DNA of 64,000 bases, from contig NZ_JFKA01000001.1 in NCBI RefSeq assembly GCF_002115755.1, positions 620,001 through 684,000 of the forward strand, read 5' to 3'. Within the stretch, counting starts at the first letter, position 1; each line of letters begins with the position of its first letter. The notes under the pieces were generated by a model. It had not been told where the DNA came from and made no database searches. It saw only the letters and a program-made list of their open reading frames with translations. Origin of the DNA: Thalassospira mesophila. Its GTDB lineage: Bacteria; Pseudomonadota; Alphaproteobacteria; Rhodospirillales; Thalassospiraceae. This document shows, one piece after another, positions 1-9,500 of this stretch. Position numbers and translations under genes: made by a program.

Positions 1-306
1 ACCTTTGGTCTGGGTTCGGGCATTGCCGGGATTGCCGGTGTCGCGCTCAGCCAGATCGACAATGTCAGCCCTAATCTGGGGCAGGGCTATATCATCGACA
101 GTTTTATGGTAGTGGTGTTTGGCGGCGTGGGCAACTTGTGGGGCACGGTTTTAGGCGCGTTCAGTTTGGGGATTGTGAACAAGTTTCTGGAACCGGTTGC
201 CGGGGCGGTGTTGGCAAAAATCTTTGTTCTGGTTGCCCTTATCCTGTTTATCCAGAAACGTCCCAAAGGGTTGTTTGCCCTTAAGGGCCGCGCGGTGGAG
301 GCCTGA
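1..306 (+). CDS. urtB: UrtB, urea ABC transporter permease (3' end only)
   Basis: This is the C-terminal part (about 101 residues) of a branched-chain-type ABC permease; the reading frame is open from base 1, so the N-terminus lies outside the window. The visible segment has the hydrophobic helices and the FGGVGNLWGTVLGA motif typical of LivH/UrtB permeases, and ends with the short basic KRPKGLFALKGR tail usual for UrtB. UrtB pairs with UrtC in the inner membrane to import urea delivered by the periplasmic protein UrtA. UrtA is not visible here and would be expected upstream. It sits 3 nt before urtC in one operon with urtD, urtE and the urease genes, which supports urea rather than amino-acid specificity. 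Confidence 0.9.
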   Translation, partial: TFGLGSGIAGIAGVALSQIDNVSPNLGQGYIIDSFMVVVFGGVGNLWGTVLGAFSLGIVNKFLEPVAGAVLAKIFVLVALILFIQKRPKGLFALKGRAVEA

Positions 307-309
307 TCC

Positions 310-1500
310 ATGACCGACTATCGCCAAAAATATAAAATGACGCCGGTGCTGGGCTGGTTGTTGCAGGACCGTGGCGGCATGATTTTGCTGGGCATTCTTT
401 TGGCCGGTAGCATCCTGATCCCGATTGGCAATTTGATGTTTCCCGAAGGATCGGCTTTTCATGTGCCAACCTGGGTGTTGGGGCTTTTGGGCAAATATCT
501 GTGTTATGCCCTGCTGGCCCTTAGTGTTGATTTGATCTGGGGTTTTTGCGGCATTTTAAGCTTGGGCCACGGGGCATTTTTTGCGCTTGGCGGCTATGCC
601 ATGGGCATGTATCTGATGCGCCAGATCGGTGATCGCGGCGTTTACGGCGACCCGGTATTGCCCGATTTTATGGTGTTCCTGAACTGGAAGGAACTGCCAT
701 GGTACTGGTACGGGTTTGATCATTTCAGTTTCGCCATCCTTATGGCAATGCTGGTTCCCGGTGTGCTGGCCTTTGTGTTCGGGTTTCTTGCCTTTCGATC
801 GCGCGTCACCGGGGTTTATCTGTCGATCATTACCCAGGCCATGACCTATGCCTTGTTGCTGGCATTTTTCCGCAACGATATGGGCTTTGGTGGCAACAAT
901 GGCCTGACCGATTTTAAGGATATTCTGGGTTTTGATCTGCAATCGGATCAAACACGCTGCGTTTTGGTGGTCGCCTCGGCCCTGATGCTGGCGATCTGTT
1001 ATCTGGTGTCGCGCGGGATAACCCAATCGCGGTTGGGCAAGGTTTTAATTGCCATTCGCGATGCCGAAAGCCGGGTGCGCTTTACCGGTTACCGGGTTGA
1101 ATATTACAAGCTGTTTGTTTTTACCGTATCGGCTGTGATGGCCGGGATTGCGGGCGCGCTTTATGTGCCGCAAATCGGTATTATCAACCCCGGTGAATTT
1201 GCCCCGGCAGCCAGCATCGAGGTTGTGATCTGGGTGGCGGTTGGCGGGCGTGGCACGCTTTATGGCGCGGTGTTAGGCGCGTTTATTGTGAATTACGCCA
1301 AAACGTTCTTTACCGGTGTGATGCCCGATTTCTGGCTGTTTTTCCTGGGCGGGCTGTTTATTGCCGTGACCCTGTTTTTGCCCAAGGGCGTTATCGGCGC
1401 GATCCCGGCATTTGGGGCCGCTAACGGCGGACCGGGCGCACCTGGCAACTGGCGGGACCGGCTGGCATCGTGGCGTGCCAATCAGGGGGGCAAGGCATGA
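310..1500 (+). CDS. urtC: UrtC, urea ABC transporter permease
   Basis: This 396-residue polytopic inner-membrane protein belongs to the LivM/UrtC permease family. It has multiple hydrophobic segments, the conserved SLGHGAFFALGGYAMGMYL region (residues about 88-106) and the later RDAESRVRFTGY coupling-loop region typical of UrtC. It starts with ATG 3 nt after the urtB stop, and its stop overlaps the urtD start (ATGA), so translational coupling is likely. The length is somewhat greater than LivM, as is usual for UrtC. With UrtB it should form the urea channel energised by UrtD and UrtE. The downstream urease genes give the physiological context: imported urea is hydrolysed to ammonia. Confidence 0.93.
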   Translation: MTDYRQKYKMTPVLGWLLQDRGGMILLGILLAGSILIPIGNLMFPEGSAFHVPTWVLGLLGKYLCYALLALSVDLIWGFCGILSLGHGAFFALGGYAMGMYLMRQIGDRGVYGDPVLPDFMVFLNWKELPWYWYGFDHFSFAILMAMLVPGVLAFVFGFLAFRSRVTGVYLSIITQAMTYALLLAFFRNDMGFGGNNGLTDFKDILGFDLQSDQTRCVLVVASALMLAICYLVSRGITQSRLGKVLIAIRDAESRVRFTGYRVEYYKLFVFTVSAVMAGIAGALYVPQIGIINPGEFAPAASIEVVIWVAVGGRGTLYGAVLGAFIVNYAKTFFTGVMPDFWLFFLGGLFIAVTLFLPKGVIGAIPAFGAANGGPGAPGNWRDRLASWRANQGGKA

Positions 1501-2291
1501 GCACGGCAGAAGAACTGTTATCGGAAGAAAGCCGGATGATCCAAAGCGAAAAAGCCGCGACGATTTTATATGTCGATGGCGTTTCGGTGACGTTTGATGG
1601 TTTTCGTGCGCTCAATAACCTCAGCTTCTATGTGGAACCGGGCGAGCTTCGCGCCATTATCGGCCCTAATGGCGCGGGTAAAACCACGATGATGGATATT
1701 ATCACCGGCAAAACCCGGCCCGATAGCGGCGATGTGCTGTTTAAAAGCGAAGTTGATTTAACCAAACTTGACGAAGCCGATATTGCCAATCTGGGCATTG
1801 GCCGCAAGTTTCAAAAACCCACCGTGTTTGAAAGCCATACGGTTTTTGACAATCTGTTACTGGCCTGTTCGGGCGGGCGCGGGGTATTTCAGGCACTGTT
1901 TCACCGGCTTGGCAACCGTGAAAAACAGCGGATTGAGGAAACTCTGGCCACCATTCGCCTTGGCGATGCGCGTGAGACGCTGGCGGCCAATTTATCGCAC
2001 GGGCAAAAGCAATGGCTGGAAATTGGCATGTTGCTGATGCAGGAACCGCAATTGTTGCTGGTTGATGAACCTGTGGCGGGCATGACCGATTCTGAAACCG
2101 AACAGACCGCGATTTTACTGCGCGAAATCGCCAAAACCCGGTCGGTTGTGGTGGTGGAACACGATATGGAGTTTGTTCGCGATCTTGATTGCAAGGTGAC
2201 GGTGTTGCACGAGGGATCGGTTCTGGCCGAAGGGCGGTTAGACAGCGTGCAAAAAGACCCGCGTGTTATTGAAGTTTATCTGGGGCGCTGA
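1497..2291 (+). CDS. urtD: UrtD, urea ABC transporter ATP-binding protein
   Basis: This is a 264-residue LivG/UrtD-type ATPase. Walker A is GPNGAGKTT, the ABC signature region is LSHGQKQWLEIG, and Walker B is QLLLVDEPVAG. The frame stays open upstream to 1470, but the ATG at 1497 overlaps the urtC stop as ATGA, the usual coupling arrangement, so I chose it. The N-terminal 25 residues before the nucleotide-binding fold are a variable extension also seen in other UrtD proteins. It would sit on the cytoplasmic face of UrtBC as a heterodimer with UrtE. Confidence 0.93.
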   Translation: MSTAEELLSEESRMIQSEKAATILYVDGVSVTFDGFRALNNLSFYVEPGELRAIIGPNGAGKTTMMDIITGKTRPDSGDVLFKSEVDLTKLDEADIANLGIGRKFQKPTVFESHTVFDNLLLACSGGRGVFQALFHRLGNREKQRIEETLATIRLGDARETLAANLSHGQKQWLEIGMLLMQEPQLLLVDEPVAGMTDSETEQTAILLREIAKTRSVVVVEHDMEFVRDLDCKVTVLHEGSVLAEGRLDSVQKDPRVIEVYLGR

Positions 2292-2293
2292 TC

Positions 2294-2989
2294 ATGCTGA
2301 GTGTTGAAAACATCGATCTTTATTATGGGGCGTCCCATGCGCTGCGCTCGGTTTCGCTGACGGCGGAAACGGGTAAGGTAACGGCAGTTCTGGGCCGCAA
2401 TGGTGTCGGTAAAACATCCTTGATGCGCGCTGTTGTTGGCCAGCATCCGATTGCCAGCGGTGATATTGTCTGGGAAGGCAAAAAAATATCGCGCGATCCG
2501 TCATGGAAGCGGTCTGCCGCCGGAATTGCCATTGTGCCGCAAGGGCGCGAGGTTTTTCCGCTTTTGACCGTGAAGGAAAACCTGGAAACCGGATTTGCGG
2601 CGTTGCCCCGGCCCCTGCGCCATATCCCCGACGAGATTTTTGATCTGTTTCCGGTTCTGCGCGACATGCTGGGGCGGCGCGGCGGCGATTTGTCGGGCGG
2701 GCAGCAACAACAGCTTGCGATTGGCCGCGCCCTGGTGACGCGCCCCCGTTTGTTGGTGCTAGATGAGCCAACCGAGGGGATCCAGCCTTCAATCATCAAG
2801 GATATCCAGCGGGTGATTAAACAATTGGCAGATCGCGGTGACATGGCGATCTTGCTGGTCGAGCAATATTTTGATTTTGCACATGAATTGGCAGATGAAA
2901 TCATTGTGCTGGAACGTGGTGAAGTGGTGCTGGCGGGGGCGAAAAACGATTTGGACCGCGAAAATGTCCGCACCTATCTGACCGTTTGA
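2294..2989 (+). CDS. urtE: UrtE, urea ABC transporter ATP-binding protein
   Basis: This 231-residue LivF/UrtE-type ATPase has Walker A GRNGVGKTSLM, signature LSGGQQQQLAIGRAL and Walker B RLLVLDEPTEGIQPS. The EGIQPSII stretch after Walker B is typical of UrtE. It begins 2 nt after the urtD stop. As the last urt gene before ureD, it completes the importer apart from UrtA. The following 170 nt before ureD have no obvious terminator, so the urease genes may be co-transcribed with urtBCDE or may have a weak internal promoter; the sequence alone does not decide this. Confidence 0.93.
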   Translation: MLSVENIDLYYGASHALRSVSLTAETGKVTAVLGRNGVGKTSLMRAVVGQHPIASGDIVWEGKKISRDPSWKRSAAGIAIVPQGREVFPLLTVKENLETGFAALPRPLRHIPDEIFDLFPVLRDMLGRRGGDLSGGQQQQLAIGRALVTRPRLLVLDEPTEGIQPSIIKDIQRVIKQLADRGDMAILLVEQYFDFAHELADEIIVLERGEVVLAGAKNDLDRENVRTYLTV

Positions 2990-3159
2990 TCAGCATTTGC
3001 CTAATTTTCGCGCATGAAAATTGGCTGTGCTTGTGTGCCTGTGCGACCAAAACCGCCGGTTTCTGGTGATGTTGGCGTGTTTCTGTTTCTGGCCCGCATT
3101 TTGCTAATACAGGCCCTGCTGCTGTTGGTAGCAAAGTTGAATTAGCGTTGGGTGGGCCT

Positions 3160-4110
3160 GTGCAATTAGGCAAGATTGAAAGTTCCGCGCTTGACGACGC
3201 TGTGTTTTCGCCAGCGGTGCAGCCTGATGTTCGGGCTGTTAACGCGCAATCGGTTCGCGCATCGCGCCCGATTGTGACCAACGGGCGCGCGGATGTTTCG
3301 TTTAAGGCCGTACACCGCCCCGGTCAGCCGTCGGCACTGGACCATTTATTTTACCGCGACCCGATGAAAATACTGTTTCCGCGTGCCCAGCCCGGCGATA
3401 TCAGCCAGGCGGTTTTGCTGACAACATCGGGCGGTATGGTTGGTGGTGACCAACTGGCATTTTCGGGCCGGGCGGGCGAAAATACGCAGTTGCAACTGAC
3501 CGCGCAGGCGGCAGAAAAAGTTTATCGTTCCCTGGGGCCGGATGGCAAAATGACGGTTGATCTGGCCGCCGAAAATGGTGCGTGGCTGGAATGGTTGCCC
3601 CAGGAAACGATATTGTTTGATGGTGCGCGTTTGCGCCGCACAACATCGGTTTCTGTTGCGGGGTCGGGCCGGGTTCTGGCCGGGGAAATCATGGTTTTTG
3701 GCCGCTTGGCGCGGGGCGAGGTTTTTTCGCACGGTCTGGCGCGCGATGCCTGGGAAGTTTCGGTCGATGGTCGCCCGGTCTGGCGCGATGCGCTGCATCT
3801 TGAGGACGATATTTTGCGCATACTGGACCACCCGGCAAGTTTTAACGGGGCGCGGGCAAGTGCCACGGCGATTTTCACAGCTCAAGGGGCCGAAAATCAG
3901 CTTGATGTCGCCCGCGAATGCCTGCAAGGCGCTGTGTCGCAGGGTGATGCCGTTTTGGCAGCCGCAACCGCAATGACAAATATAGTTATTGTGCGGTGGC
4001 TGGCCGCCGAACCGATGCGGTTGCGCCGCGCCTATGGCGCGTGGTGGGCGATGTTTCGCCATAAGGTCAATCATCTGCCCGCGCGCCTGCCGCGCATGTG
4101 GGAGATTTAA
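3160..4110 (+). CDS. ureD: UreD, urease accessory protein
   Basis: UreD (UreH) is the scaffold that binds apo-urease and receives UreF and UreG during nickel insertion. The family signature is clear in the middle: [11 protein letters not shown] followed by [14 protein letters not shown], then AAEKVYRS and the [12 protein letters not shown] segment. The start is uncertain. There is no ATG before residue about 70, so a TTG at 3148 or a GTG at 3160 must be used. I chose GTG 3160 because a GGTGGG purine-rich stretch lies just before it. The product is about 316 residues, slightly longer than typical UreD because of an N-terminal extension. It is followed 38 nt later by ureA. Confidence 0.88.
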   Translation: MQLGKIESSALDDAVFSPAVQPDVRAVNAQSVRASRPIVTNGRADVSFKAVHRPGQPSALDHLFYRDPMKILFPRAQPGDISQAVLLTTSGGMVGGDQLAFSGRAGENTQLQLTAQAAEKVYRSLGPDGKMTVDLAAENGAWLEWLPQETILFDGARLRRTTSVSVAGSGRVLAGEIMVFGRLARGEVFSHGLARDAWEVSVDGRPVWRDALHLEDDILRILDHPASFNGARASATAIFTAQGAENQLDVARECLQGAVSQGDAVLAAATAMTNIVIVRWLAAEPMRLRRAYGAWWAMFRHKVNHLPARLPRMWEI

Positions 4111-4148
4111 GTAATGCAGTACGGCTTGCACGAAAAAGGGAGGGCGCC

Positions 4149-4451
4149 ATGAACCTGATGCCACGCGAAAAAGACAAATTGCTGGTGGCAATGGCCGCAA
4201 TGGTCGCCCGCCGACGGTTGGAACGTGGGGTAAAGCTGAATTACCCCGAAGCCATCGCCCTGATTACCGATTTTGTGGTTGAAGGTGCGCGCGACGGGGT
4301 TTCGGTGGCCGAACTGATGTGCGACGGGGCCACGGTTTTGACCCGCGATCAGGTCATGGAGGGCATTGCCGAAATGATCCATGACATTCAGGTCGAAGCC
4401 ACCTTCCCCGACGGGGTCAAGCTGGTCACCGTTCATGAACCCATTCGCTAG
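4149..4451 (+). CDS. ureA: Urease gamma subunit UreA
   Basis: At 100 residues this is exactly the usual length of a separate UreA. The N-terminus [12 protein letters not shown] and the C-terminal [11 protein letters not shown] are diagnostic. The frame is open upstream to 4098, but the ATG at 4149 has a GGGAGGG ribosome-binding site 5 nt upstream and gives the canonical N-terminus. UreA packs with UreB and UreC in the (alpha-beta-gamma)3 cytoplasmic holoenzyme. The separate ureA and ureB genes match the bacterial three-subunit type, not the fused Helicobacter type. Confidence 0.96.
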   Translation: MNLMPREKDKLLVAMAAMVARRRLERGVKLNYPEAIALITDFVVEGARDGVSVAELMCDGATVLTRDQVMEGIAEMIHDIQVEATFPDGVKLVTVHEPIR

Positions 4452-4466
4452 GCAAGGAGTGCGATT

Positions 4467-4778
4467 ATGATTCCCGGTGAAATTATCACGGCTCCTGGCA
4501 CCTTGATCCTGAATGAAGGTCGCGAAACCCTGACCATCACGGTGTCAAACACCGGCGACCGCCCGGTGCAGGTGGGCTCGCATTATCATTTTTACGAAAC
4601 CAACCCCGGCCTTGATTTTGACCGCGAAGCCGCGCGTGGCTATCGCCTTGATGTGCCTGCGGGCAGTGCGGTGCGGTTTGAACCGGGCCAGACCCGCGAA
4701 GTCAACCTGGTCAAATATGCAGGCAAGCGTGTGGTTTACGGCTTTAATGGCAAAATTAACGGCGCATTGGGGGACTGA
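4467..4778 (+). CDS. ureB: Urease beta subunit UreB
   Basis: A 103-residue UreB, starting [18 protein letters not shown] and containing the conserved [17 protein letters not shown] and [14 protein letters not shown] segments. An AAGGAG ribosome-binding site precedes the ATG. It lies 15 nt after ureA and 2 nt before ureC, within the tightly packed structural gene group. It has no catalytic residues of its own; it is the small scaffold subunit of the urease trimer of trimers. Confidence 0.96.
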   Translation: MIPGEIITAPGTLILNEGRETLTITVSNTGDRPVQVGSHYHFYETNPGLDFDREAARGYRLDVPAGSAVRFEPGQTREVNLVKYAGKRVVYGFNGKINGALGD

Positions 4779-4780
4779 AC

Positions 4781-6490
4781 ATGGCCTATGAAATTGATCG
4801 CCCGTCCTATGCTGCCATGTTTGGCCCGACCGTGGGCGACAAGGTGCGCCTTGCCGATACCGACCTGATCATTGAAGTTGAAAAAGACTTCACCACTTAC
4901 GGCGAAGAAGTCAAATTTGGCGGTGGCAAGGTGATTCGCGATGGTATGGGCCAGTCGCAGGCGTCGCGCGCCGAGGGGGCCGTTGATACCGTTATCACCA
5001 ATGCGCTGATTTTGGATTACTGGGGCATTGTAAAAGCCGATATTGGCCTGCGCGATGGCCGCATTGCCGCGATTGGCAAGGCAGGCAACCCCGACATTCA
5101 GCCCAATGTCGATATTATTATCGGCCCCGGCACCGAAGTGATTGCCGGTGAAGGAAATATTATCACCGCAGGCGGGGTTGACGCCCACATTCACTGGATT
5201 TGCCCGCAACAGGCGGACGAAGCCCTGTATTCTGGCGTAACCACCATGTTGGGTGGCGGCACTGGCCCGGCGGCAGGTACCAACGCCACCACCTGCACGC
5301 CCGGCCCGTGGCACATTGCCCGAATGTTGCAGGCGGCCGACGGGTTACCGGTTAATGTCGGTTATTTTGGCAAGGGCAATGCCACCCTGCCAGCCGCGCT
5401 GATTGAACAGGTTAAAGCAGGTGTATGCGGCCTTAAACTGCATGAAGACTGGGGCACGACCCCGGCCACGATTGATGCCTGCCTGTCGGTTGCCGATGAC
5501 CTTGACGTGCAGGTGATGATCCATACCGATACGCTTAATGAAAGTGGCTTTGTCGAACATAGCCGGGCGGCGTTTAAGGGGCGCACTATTCATACCTTTC
5601 ATACCGAAGGGGCGGGGGGTGGCCATGCACCCGATATTATCAAGCTGTGCGGCGAAGCCAATGTTTTGCCCAGCTCCACCAACCCGACCCGGCCCTTTAC
5701 GGTTAATACCATCGACGAACATTTGGACATGTTGATGGTTTGCCATCATCTGGATCCGAAAATTCCCGAAGATGTCGCCTTTGCCGAAAGCCGTATTCGC
5801 CGCGAAACCATTGCGGCTGAAGACATTTTGCATGATCTGGGCGCGTTTTCGATTATTTCGTCGGACAGCCAGGCCATGGGCCGGGTGGGCGAGGTGATTT
5901 GCCGGACCTGGCAAACGGCCGATAAAATGAAAAAACAGCGCGGTAATTTGCCCGAAGACGGGGCAGGAAACGATAATTTCCGCGCCAAACGCTATATCGC
6001 CAAATACACCATTAATCCTGCGATTGCCCAGGGCATTGCCAGCCATGTGGGATCGATCGAGGTGGGTAAAATCGCCGATCTGGTGGTGTGGAAGCCGATG
6101 TTTTTTGGCGTGAAACCCGATATGATTTTGAAGGGCGGCATGATCATGGGGGCGGCGATGGGTGACCCGAATGCCTCTATCCCCACCCCGCAGCCGGTAC
6201 ATTACCGGCCCATGTTCGGTGCCTTTGGCGGGGCGCTGACCAAGTCATGCTTTACCTTTGTTTCCCAGGCCGGGATTGATGCCGGGATTGCCAGCGAATT
6301 TGGCCTGCAACGTCAGCTTCTGGCAGTGTCAAATACGCGCAATATCGGCAAAAAGGACATGAAACTAAACAATACCTTGCCGAAAATAGAGGTCGATCCG
6401 GAAACCTATCAGGTTCATGCCGATGGCGTGCATTTAACCTGCCAACCCGCCACCGAAGTGCCAATGGCACAGCGTTATTTCCTGTTTTAA
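4781..6490 (+). CDS. ureC: Urease alpha (catalytic) subunit UreC
   Basis: A 569-residue amidohydrolase that converts urea to ammonia and carbamate at a di-nickel centre. The ligands expected for the family are present: the DAHIHW pair of histidines, the lysine in LKLHEDWG that is carbamylated and bridges the nickels, the histidines in [15 protein letters not shown], the mobile-flap MVCHHLD histidine, and the aspartate in SSDSQAMGR. Length matches UreC from other proteobacteria (about 567-570). It is preceded immediately by ureB and followed by ureE. I see no truncation or substitution of a key residue, so the enzyme should be active if matured. Confidence 0.98.
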   Translation: MAYEIDRPSYAAMFGPTVGDKVRLADTDLIIEVEKDFTTYGEEVKFGGGKVIRDGMGQSQASRAEGAVDTVITNALILDYWGIVKADIGLRDGRIAAIGKAGNPDIQPNVDIIIGPGTEVIAGEGNIITAGGVDAHIHWICPQQADEALYSGVTTMLGGGTGPAAGTNATTCTPGPWHIARMLQAADGLPVNVGYFGKGNATLPAALIEQVKAGVCGLKLHEDWGTTPATIDACLSVADDLDVQVMIHTDTLNESGFVEHSRAAFKGRTIHTFHTEGAGGGHAPDIIKLCGEANVLPSSTNPTRPFTVNTIDEHLDMLMVCHHLDPKIPEDVAFAESRIRRETIAAEDILHDLGAFSIISSDSQAMGRVGEVICRTWQTADKMKKQRGNLPEDGAGNDNFRAKRYIAKYTINPAIAQGIASHVGSIEVGKIADLVVWKPMFFGVKPDMILKGGMIMGAAMGDPNASIPTPQPVHYRPMFGAFGGALTKSCFTFVSQAGIDAGIASEFGLQRQLLAVSNTRNIGKKDMKLNNTLPKIEVDPETYQVHADGVHLTCQPATEVPMAQRYFLF

Positions 6491-6501
6491 GGGGCATAGT
6501 G

Positions 6502-7146
6502 ATGCGGCGCGCCATTGAACATATTCCCGTTGGGCAAAGCCATGCCGCCGAAATGCGCGGCACGGTGACGATGGCCTTTGCCGACCGGCACCGGCGGCGC
6601 ATTCGCCTGTATGATGACGTGGGCGATGCCTTTTTGCTGGATCTGCCCCATGCTGTGCGTTTGGGCGATGGCGACCATTTGAAACTGGCCGATGGCGGGG
6701 TGATTGTGGTGCGCGCTGCCGATGAGCCGGTTTTGACCATTACCTGTGCCGGGCCAATTGCGGCGGCGCGGATGGCATGGCACATTGGCAATCGCCATAC
6801 GCCGATGCAGGTGCTTAAAGACGGGCGTTTGCGCATTGTTGATGACCATGTTTTGCGCGACATGATTGTCGGCCTTGGCGGCGTTGTTGATGCCGAAATC
6901 GCCCCGTTTGACCCCGAACGCGGGGCCTATCACGCGCTGGGCGGCAATGCCCATGAAAACGGCCACCATCACGGCCACGACCACGATTTTTTTGCCGATG
7001 CCGATCAGGGTGATGCGGGCAATGAGGGAAAAGTGACTGCCGCTGTTCATTCTCACAGTGTGCATTCCCATGCTCATGCTGATGCTGACGCGCACAGTCA
7101 CGCGCATAGCCATCACCACACCGCCGGGGGTGATCATGACCATTGA
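6502..7146 (+). CDS. ureE: UreE, nickel metallochaperone with His-rich tail
   Basis: UreE delivers nickel to the UreDFG-apourease complex. The N-terminal peptide-binding domain begins RRAIEHIPVGQ, and the central domain contains the conserved RIVDDHVLRDMIVGLG region with its metal-binding His. From about residue 150 the protein turns into a His/Asp-rich tail with runs such as HHHGHDHDFF and HSHAHADADAHSHAHSHHH, expected to bind several Ni(II). I chose ATG 6502 because an AAGGGG site lies 7 nt upstream; a GTG at 6499 is in frame. The end overlaps ureF by 11 nt. Confidence 0.93.
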   Translation: MRRAIEHIPVGQSHAAEMRGTVTMAFADRHRRRIRLYDDVGDAFLLDLPHAVRLGDGDHLKLADGGVIVVRAADEPVLTITCAGPIAAARMAWHIGNRHTPMQVLKDGRLRIVDDHVLRDMIVGLGGVVDAEIAPFDPERGAYHALGGNAHENGHHHGHDHDFFADADQGDAGNEGKVTAAVHSHSVHSHAHADADAHSHAHSHHHTAGGDHDH

Positions 7147-7855
7147 TCGCGCACAGGCGTCAAACTTGAATCCCGCTGGATTAATGCGCTTGATGACATG
7201 GCTGGGGCCGTCTTTTCCGGTTGGGGCCTATAGCTATTCGCACGGGGTTGAATTTGCAATCGAGGATGGCCGGGTTAAAAAATGCGACAGTGTCATTACC
7301 TGGGTTGAAGGCGTGTTGGCCTTTGGTGCCGGGCGCATTGACGGGGTGTTGTTTTGTCAGGCCTATGAAGCTGCACGCAACCGTGATCTTGAGGGGCTGA
7401 TCGCGATTGGTATTGATGCCGATTGCCGCCGGGGCACTGCTGAAATGGCGCTGGAGGCGACAGCACAGGGGCGGGCATTTGTTTCGACCTTAACCCAGGT
7501 TTGGGATGATGCGTTATTGGCAAGCTGGGCGGCTTCTATGCGCGATGATGACCGGCTACCGTCGTATTCGGTCGCAGTGGCGATTGCGGCGGCGGGGGCA
7601 GATATTGATTTACGTAGTGCGTTAACCGCGTTTTTCCATGCGATGGGGGCCAATCTGGTATCTGCTGCCGTGCGATTGGTGCCGCTGGGCCAAACCGATG
7701 GCATTCGCGCCATTGCTGCCCTTGAGGGGGCGGTGGAGTTGGCGGTTATAAAGGCGATGGAAACCGACCCGGACGATATTGGCGCCTGTGCCCCGCTGAT
7801 CGACTGGACATCGATGAAACACGAAACCCAATATACAAGGTTGTTCCGATCATGA
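7136..7855 (+). CDS. ureF: UreF, urease accessory protein
   Basis: A 239-residue all-alpha protein that bridges UreD and UreG and acts in GTPase gating during nickel insertion. The family hallmarks are the N-terminal [19 protein letters not shown] and the C-terminal [14 protein letters not shown]. The frame is open upstream to 7058, but those codons translate the His-codon tail of ureE in another frame, so the ATG at 7136, just after the ureE tail, is preferred. The stop overlaps the ureG start by 4 nt (ATGA). Confidence 0.94.
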   Translation: MTIDRAQASNLNPAGLMRLMTWLGPSFPVGAYSYSHGVEFAIEDGRVKKCDSVITWVEGVLAFGAGRIDGVLFCQAYEAARNRDLEGLIAIGIDADCRRGTAEMALEATAQGRAFVSTLTQVWDDALLASWAASMRDDDRLPSYSVAVAIAAAGADIDLRSALTAFFHAMGANLVSAAVRLVPLGQTDGIRAIAALEGAVELAVIKAMETDPDDIGACAPLIDWTSMKHETQYTRLFRS

Positions 7856-8469
7856 CGTCACCGCTTCGTATTGGTATTGGCGGGCCTGTTGGCTCTGGTA
7901 AAACCGCATTGCTGGAACGGTTGTGCAAGGCGATGCGCGATGAATTTAACATCGCCGCGATCACCAACGATATTTACACCCGCGAAGATGCCGAGTTCAT
8001 GACCCGGTCCGGTGCCCTTGCGGCAGACCGCATTGCCGGGGTGGAAACCGGGGGCTGCCCGCATACCGCCATTCGCGAAGATGCCTCAATTAATTTAGCC
8101 GCGGTCGAAGACATGACGGCGAAACATCCGGGGCTTGAGGCGATTTTTATTGAATCGGGTGGCGATAACCTGTCGGCGACGTTTTCGCCCGAACTGGCCG
8201 ATATTACGATTTACGTAATTGATGTGTCGGCGGGCGATAAAATTCCGCGTAAGGGCGGCCCGGGTATTACCCGGTCCGACCTTTTGATCATTAATAAAAC
8301 CGATCTTGCCCCTTTGGTGGGCGCGGATCTGGGGGTTATGGACCGCGATGCGCGCAAAATGCGAGGCGAACGGCCCTTTGTTTTCACCAATCTCAAGGCG
8401 ATGGAAGGCCTTGAAGAAGTGAAAAACTTTATCATCGAATCAGGGGGGCTCCGTCAATCTGCTGCGTGA
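7852..8469 (+). CDS. ureG: UreG, urease maturation GTPase
   Basis: A 205-residue SIMIBI-class GTPase. The P-loop is [14 protein letters not shown], the metal-binding CPH motif is in [15 protein letters not shown], the switch region contains [18 protein letters not shown], and the NKTD specificity motif is present. UreG hydrolyses GTP to drive nickel transfer from UreE to UreC through UreD and UreF. It is the last gene of the urease operon, overlaps ureF by 4 nt, and is followed 38 nt later by a strong intrinsic terminator. Confidence 0.97.
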   Translation: MTSPLRIGIGGPVGSGKTALLERLCKAMRDEFNIAAITNDIYTREDAEFMTRSGALAADRIAGVETGGCPHTAIREDASINLAAVEDMTAKHPGLEAIFIESGGDNLSATFSPELADITIYVIDVSAGDKIPRKGGPGITRSDLLIINKTDLAPLVGADLGVMDRDARKMRGERPFVFTNLKAMEGLEEVKNFIIESGGLRQSAA

Positions 8470-8507
8470 CATACAAAAATACAAATCGCAGATGATGGGA
8501 GTTCAGC

Positions 8508-8541
8508 AACACCCGGCCAGCAATGGCCGGGTGTTTGTTTT
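8508..8541 (+). terminator. Rho-independent terminator of the urea cluster
   Basis: A perfect 12-bp stem (AACACCCGGCCA paired with TGGCCGGGTGTT) closes a GCAA tetraloop and runs into TGTTTTG. It lies 38 nt after the ureG stop on the same strand, so it should end the urt-ure transcript. Confidence 0.9.
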
Positions 8542-8874
8542 GTCGATCGTGCATGCCAAATCCCGGTGACCGGAACCGGTGATTGGGCCGGATTATATTT
8601 GGCAAAAATATCAAGTGATTGTCCGTTAAAAAGCGGGCACCCGTGCCAGCAGCATATGCCAGAATAAAACGGCGATACGTCGAAATGCGGCGATGTTCAC
8701 TGTTGTTGTCTGAGGGTTGGCCGTGTCAATTTTTCTTGGAACCAGTGGGGTTTGCGGCTATCCCTTGCGCTCTTGCGGGCCCCGAACGAACATGGAAGGG
8801 TGCATGTTTCGCATTGGAGCGGCCCAAAATGCCGTCGGGAATATTGCGGTGAAAACCGGATCAGAGGGACCAGA
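8542..8874. other. Intergenic region upstream of bioY, no gene seen
   Basis: About 330 nt between the urease terminator and bioY. Open frames here (for example 8619-8852) have no ribosome-binding site or recognisable protein. An AT-rich patch around 8591-8612 could hold a promoter. I looked for the BioR-type TTATCTATAA biotin operator and did not see one. Confidence 0.5.
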
Positions 8875-9420
8875 ATGAACACCAAAGATATTGTTTATGT
8901 TGCCTTGTTTGCAGCCCTGATGGCGGTTTTGGGGCTGTTCCCGCCCTTTACCCTGCCAATCACAGGGGTTCCGATTACAGCGCAGTCATTGGCCCCCATG
9001 TTGGCCGGTGCCATTTTGGGCGCGCGCCGTGGCGCACTTTCTGTTGTGCTGTTTTTGGTGCTGGTTGCGCTTGGTTTGCCGCTTTTGGCCGGGGGGCGTG
9101 GCGGATTTGGCGTATTTCTGGGGCCGACCGGCGGGTTCATGATCGGCTGGGCGATTTCGGCTTTTATCATTGGTTTCCTGATCGAAAAATTCTGGAACCG
9201 GTTAAATGTGGTTAACACCGCTGCCATCATCGCCTTTGGCGGTATTGTGGTGCTTTATGGGCTGGGTAATGCCTGGGTCGCGGTGGCGGTGGATATTTCC
9301 TATTGGAAGGCCACAGTGGGCTCGCTCCCGTTTTTGGTCGGTGATGCGTTGAAGGTTTTTGTTGCAACCGGGGCTGCCCTTGCGGTGCGCCGGGCTTATC
9401 CGTTGGTTTCGCACGCCTGA
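8875..9420 (+). CDS. bioY: BioY, biotin ECF transporter S component
   Basis: A 181-residue, very hydrophobic membrane protein with about six transmembrane segments. Family motifs are the N-terminal FPPFTLPITGVPITAQSLAP segment (residues about 21-40) and the FLGPTGGFMIGW signature. BioY binds biotin in the membrane and works with the BioM ATPase and BioN transmembrane coupling protein encoded next. The frame is open upstream to 8752, but ATG 8875 gives the canonical N-terminus and has an AGAGGGACC purine-rich site upstream. An intrinsic terminator follows before bioM. Confidence 0.93.
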   Translation: MNTKDIVYVALFAALMAVLGLFPPFTLPITGVPITAQSLAPMLAGAILGARRGALSVVLFLVLVALGLPLLAGGRGGFGVFLGPTGGFMIGWAISAFIIGFLIEKFWNRLNVVNTAAIIAFGGIVVLYGLGNAWVAVAVDISYWKATVGSLPFLVGDALKVFVATGAALAVRRAYPLVSHA

Positions 9421-9440
9421 TTTGCATGATCTAATAGGGG

Positions 9441-9472
9441 CCGCCTGCATGATATGACGCAGGCGGTTTTTT
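9441..9472 (+). terminator. Intrinsic terminator between bioY and bioM
   Basis: An 8-bp perfect stem (CCGCCTGC with GCAGGCGG), a 10-nt loop and then six T residues. It lies 20 nt past the bioY stop and 28 nt before bioM, so it should reduce bioMN expression relative to bioY unless bioM has its own promoter. Confidence 0.85.
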
Positions 9473-9500
9473 GCTGCGCGGGACATAACGGTTGTGAACG

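Noticed and set aside
5345..6202. 285-codon minus-strand ORF opposite ureC
   Set aside because: It falls within the strongly conserved urease alpha subunit and only reflects the low stop-codon frequency on the complementary strand.
8790..8874. Cobalamin-riboswitch-like fragment before bioY (GGTGC ... GGGAAT ... GGTG ... CCG)
   Set aside because: The later conserved parts (the CCC-GCAACTG portion) are missing, the gene is a biotin transporter, and the fragment runs into the start codon. Similarity is probably chance; a covariance-model search would decide.
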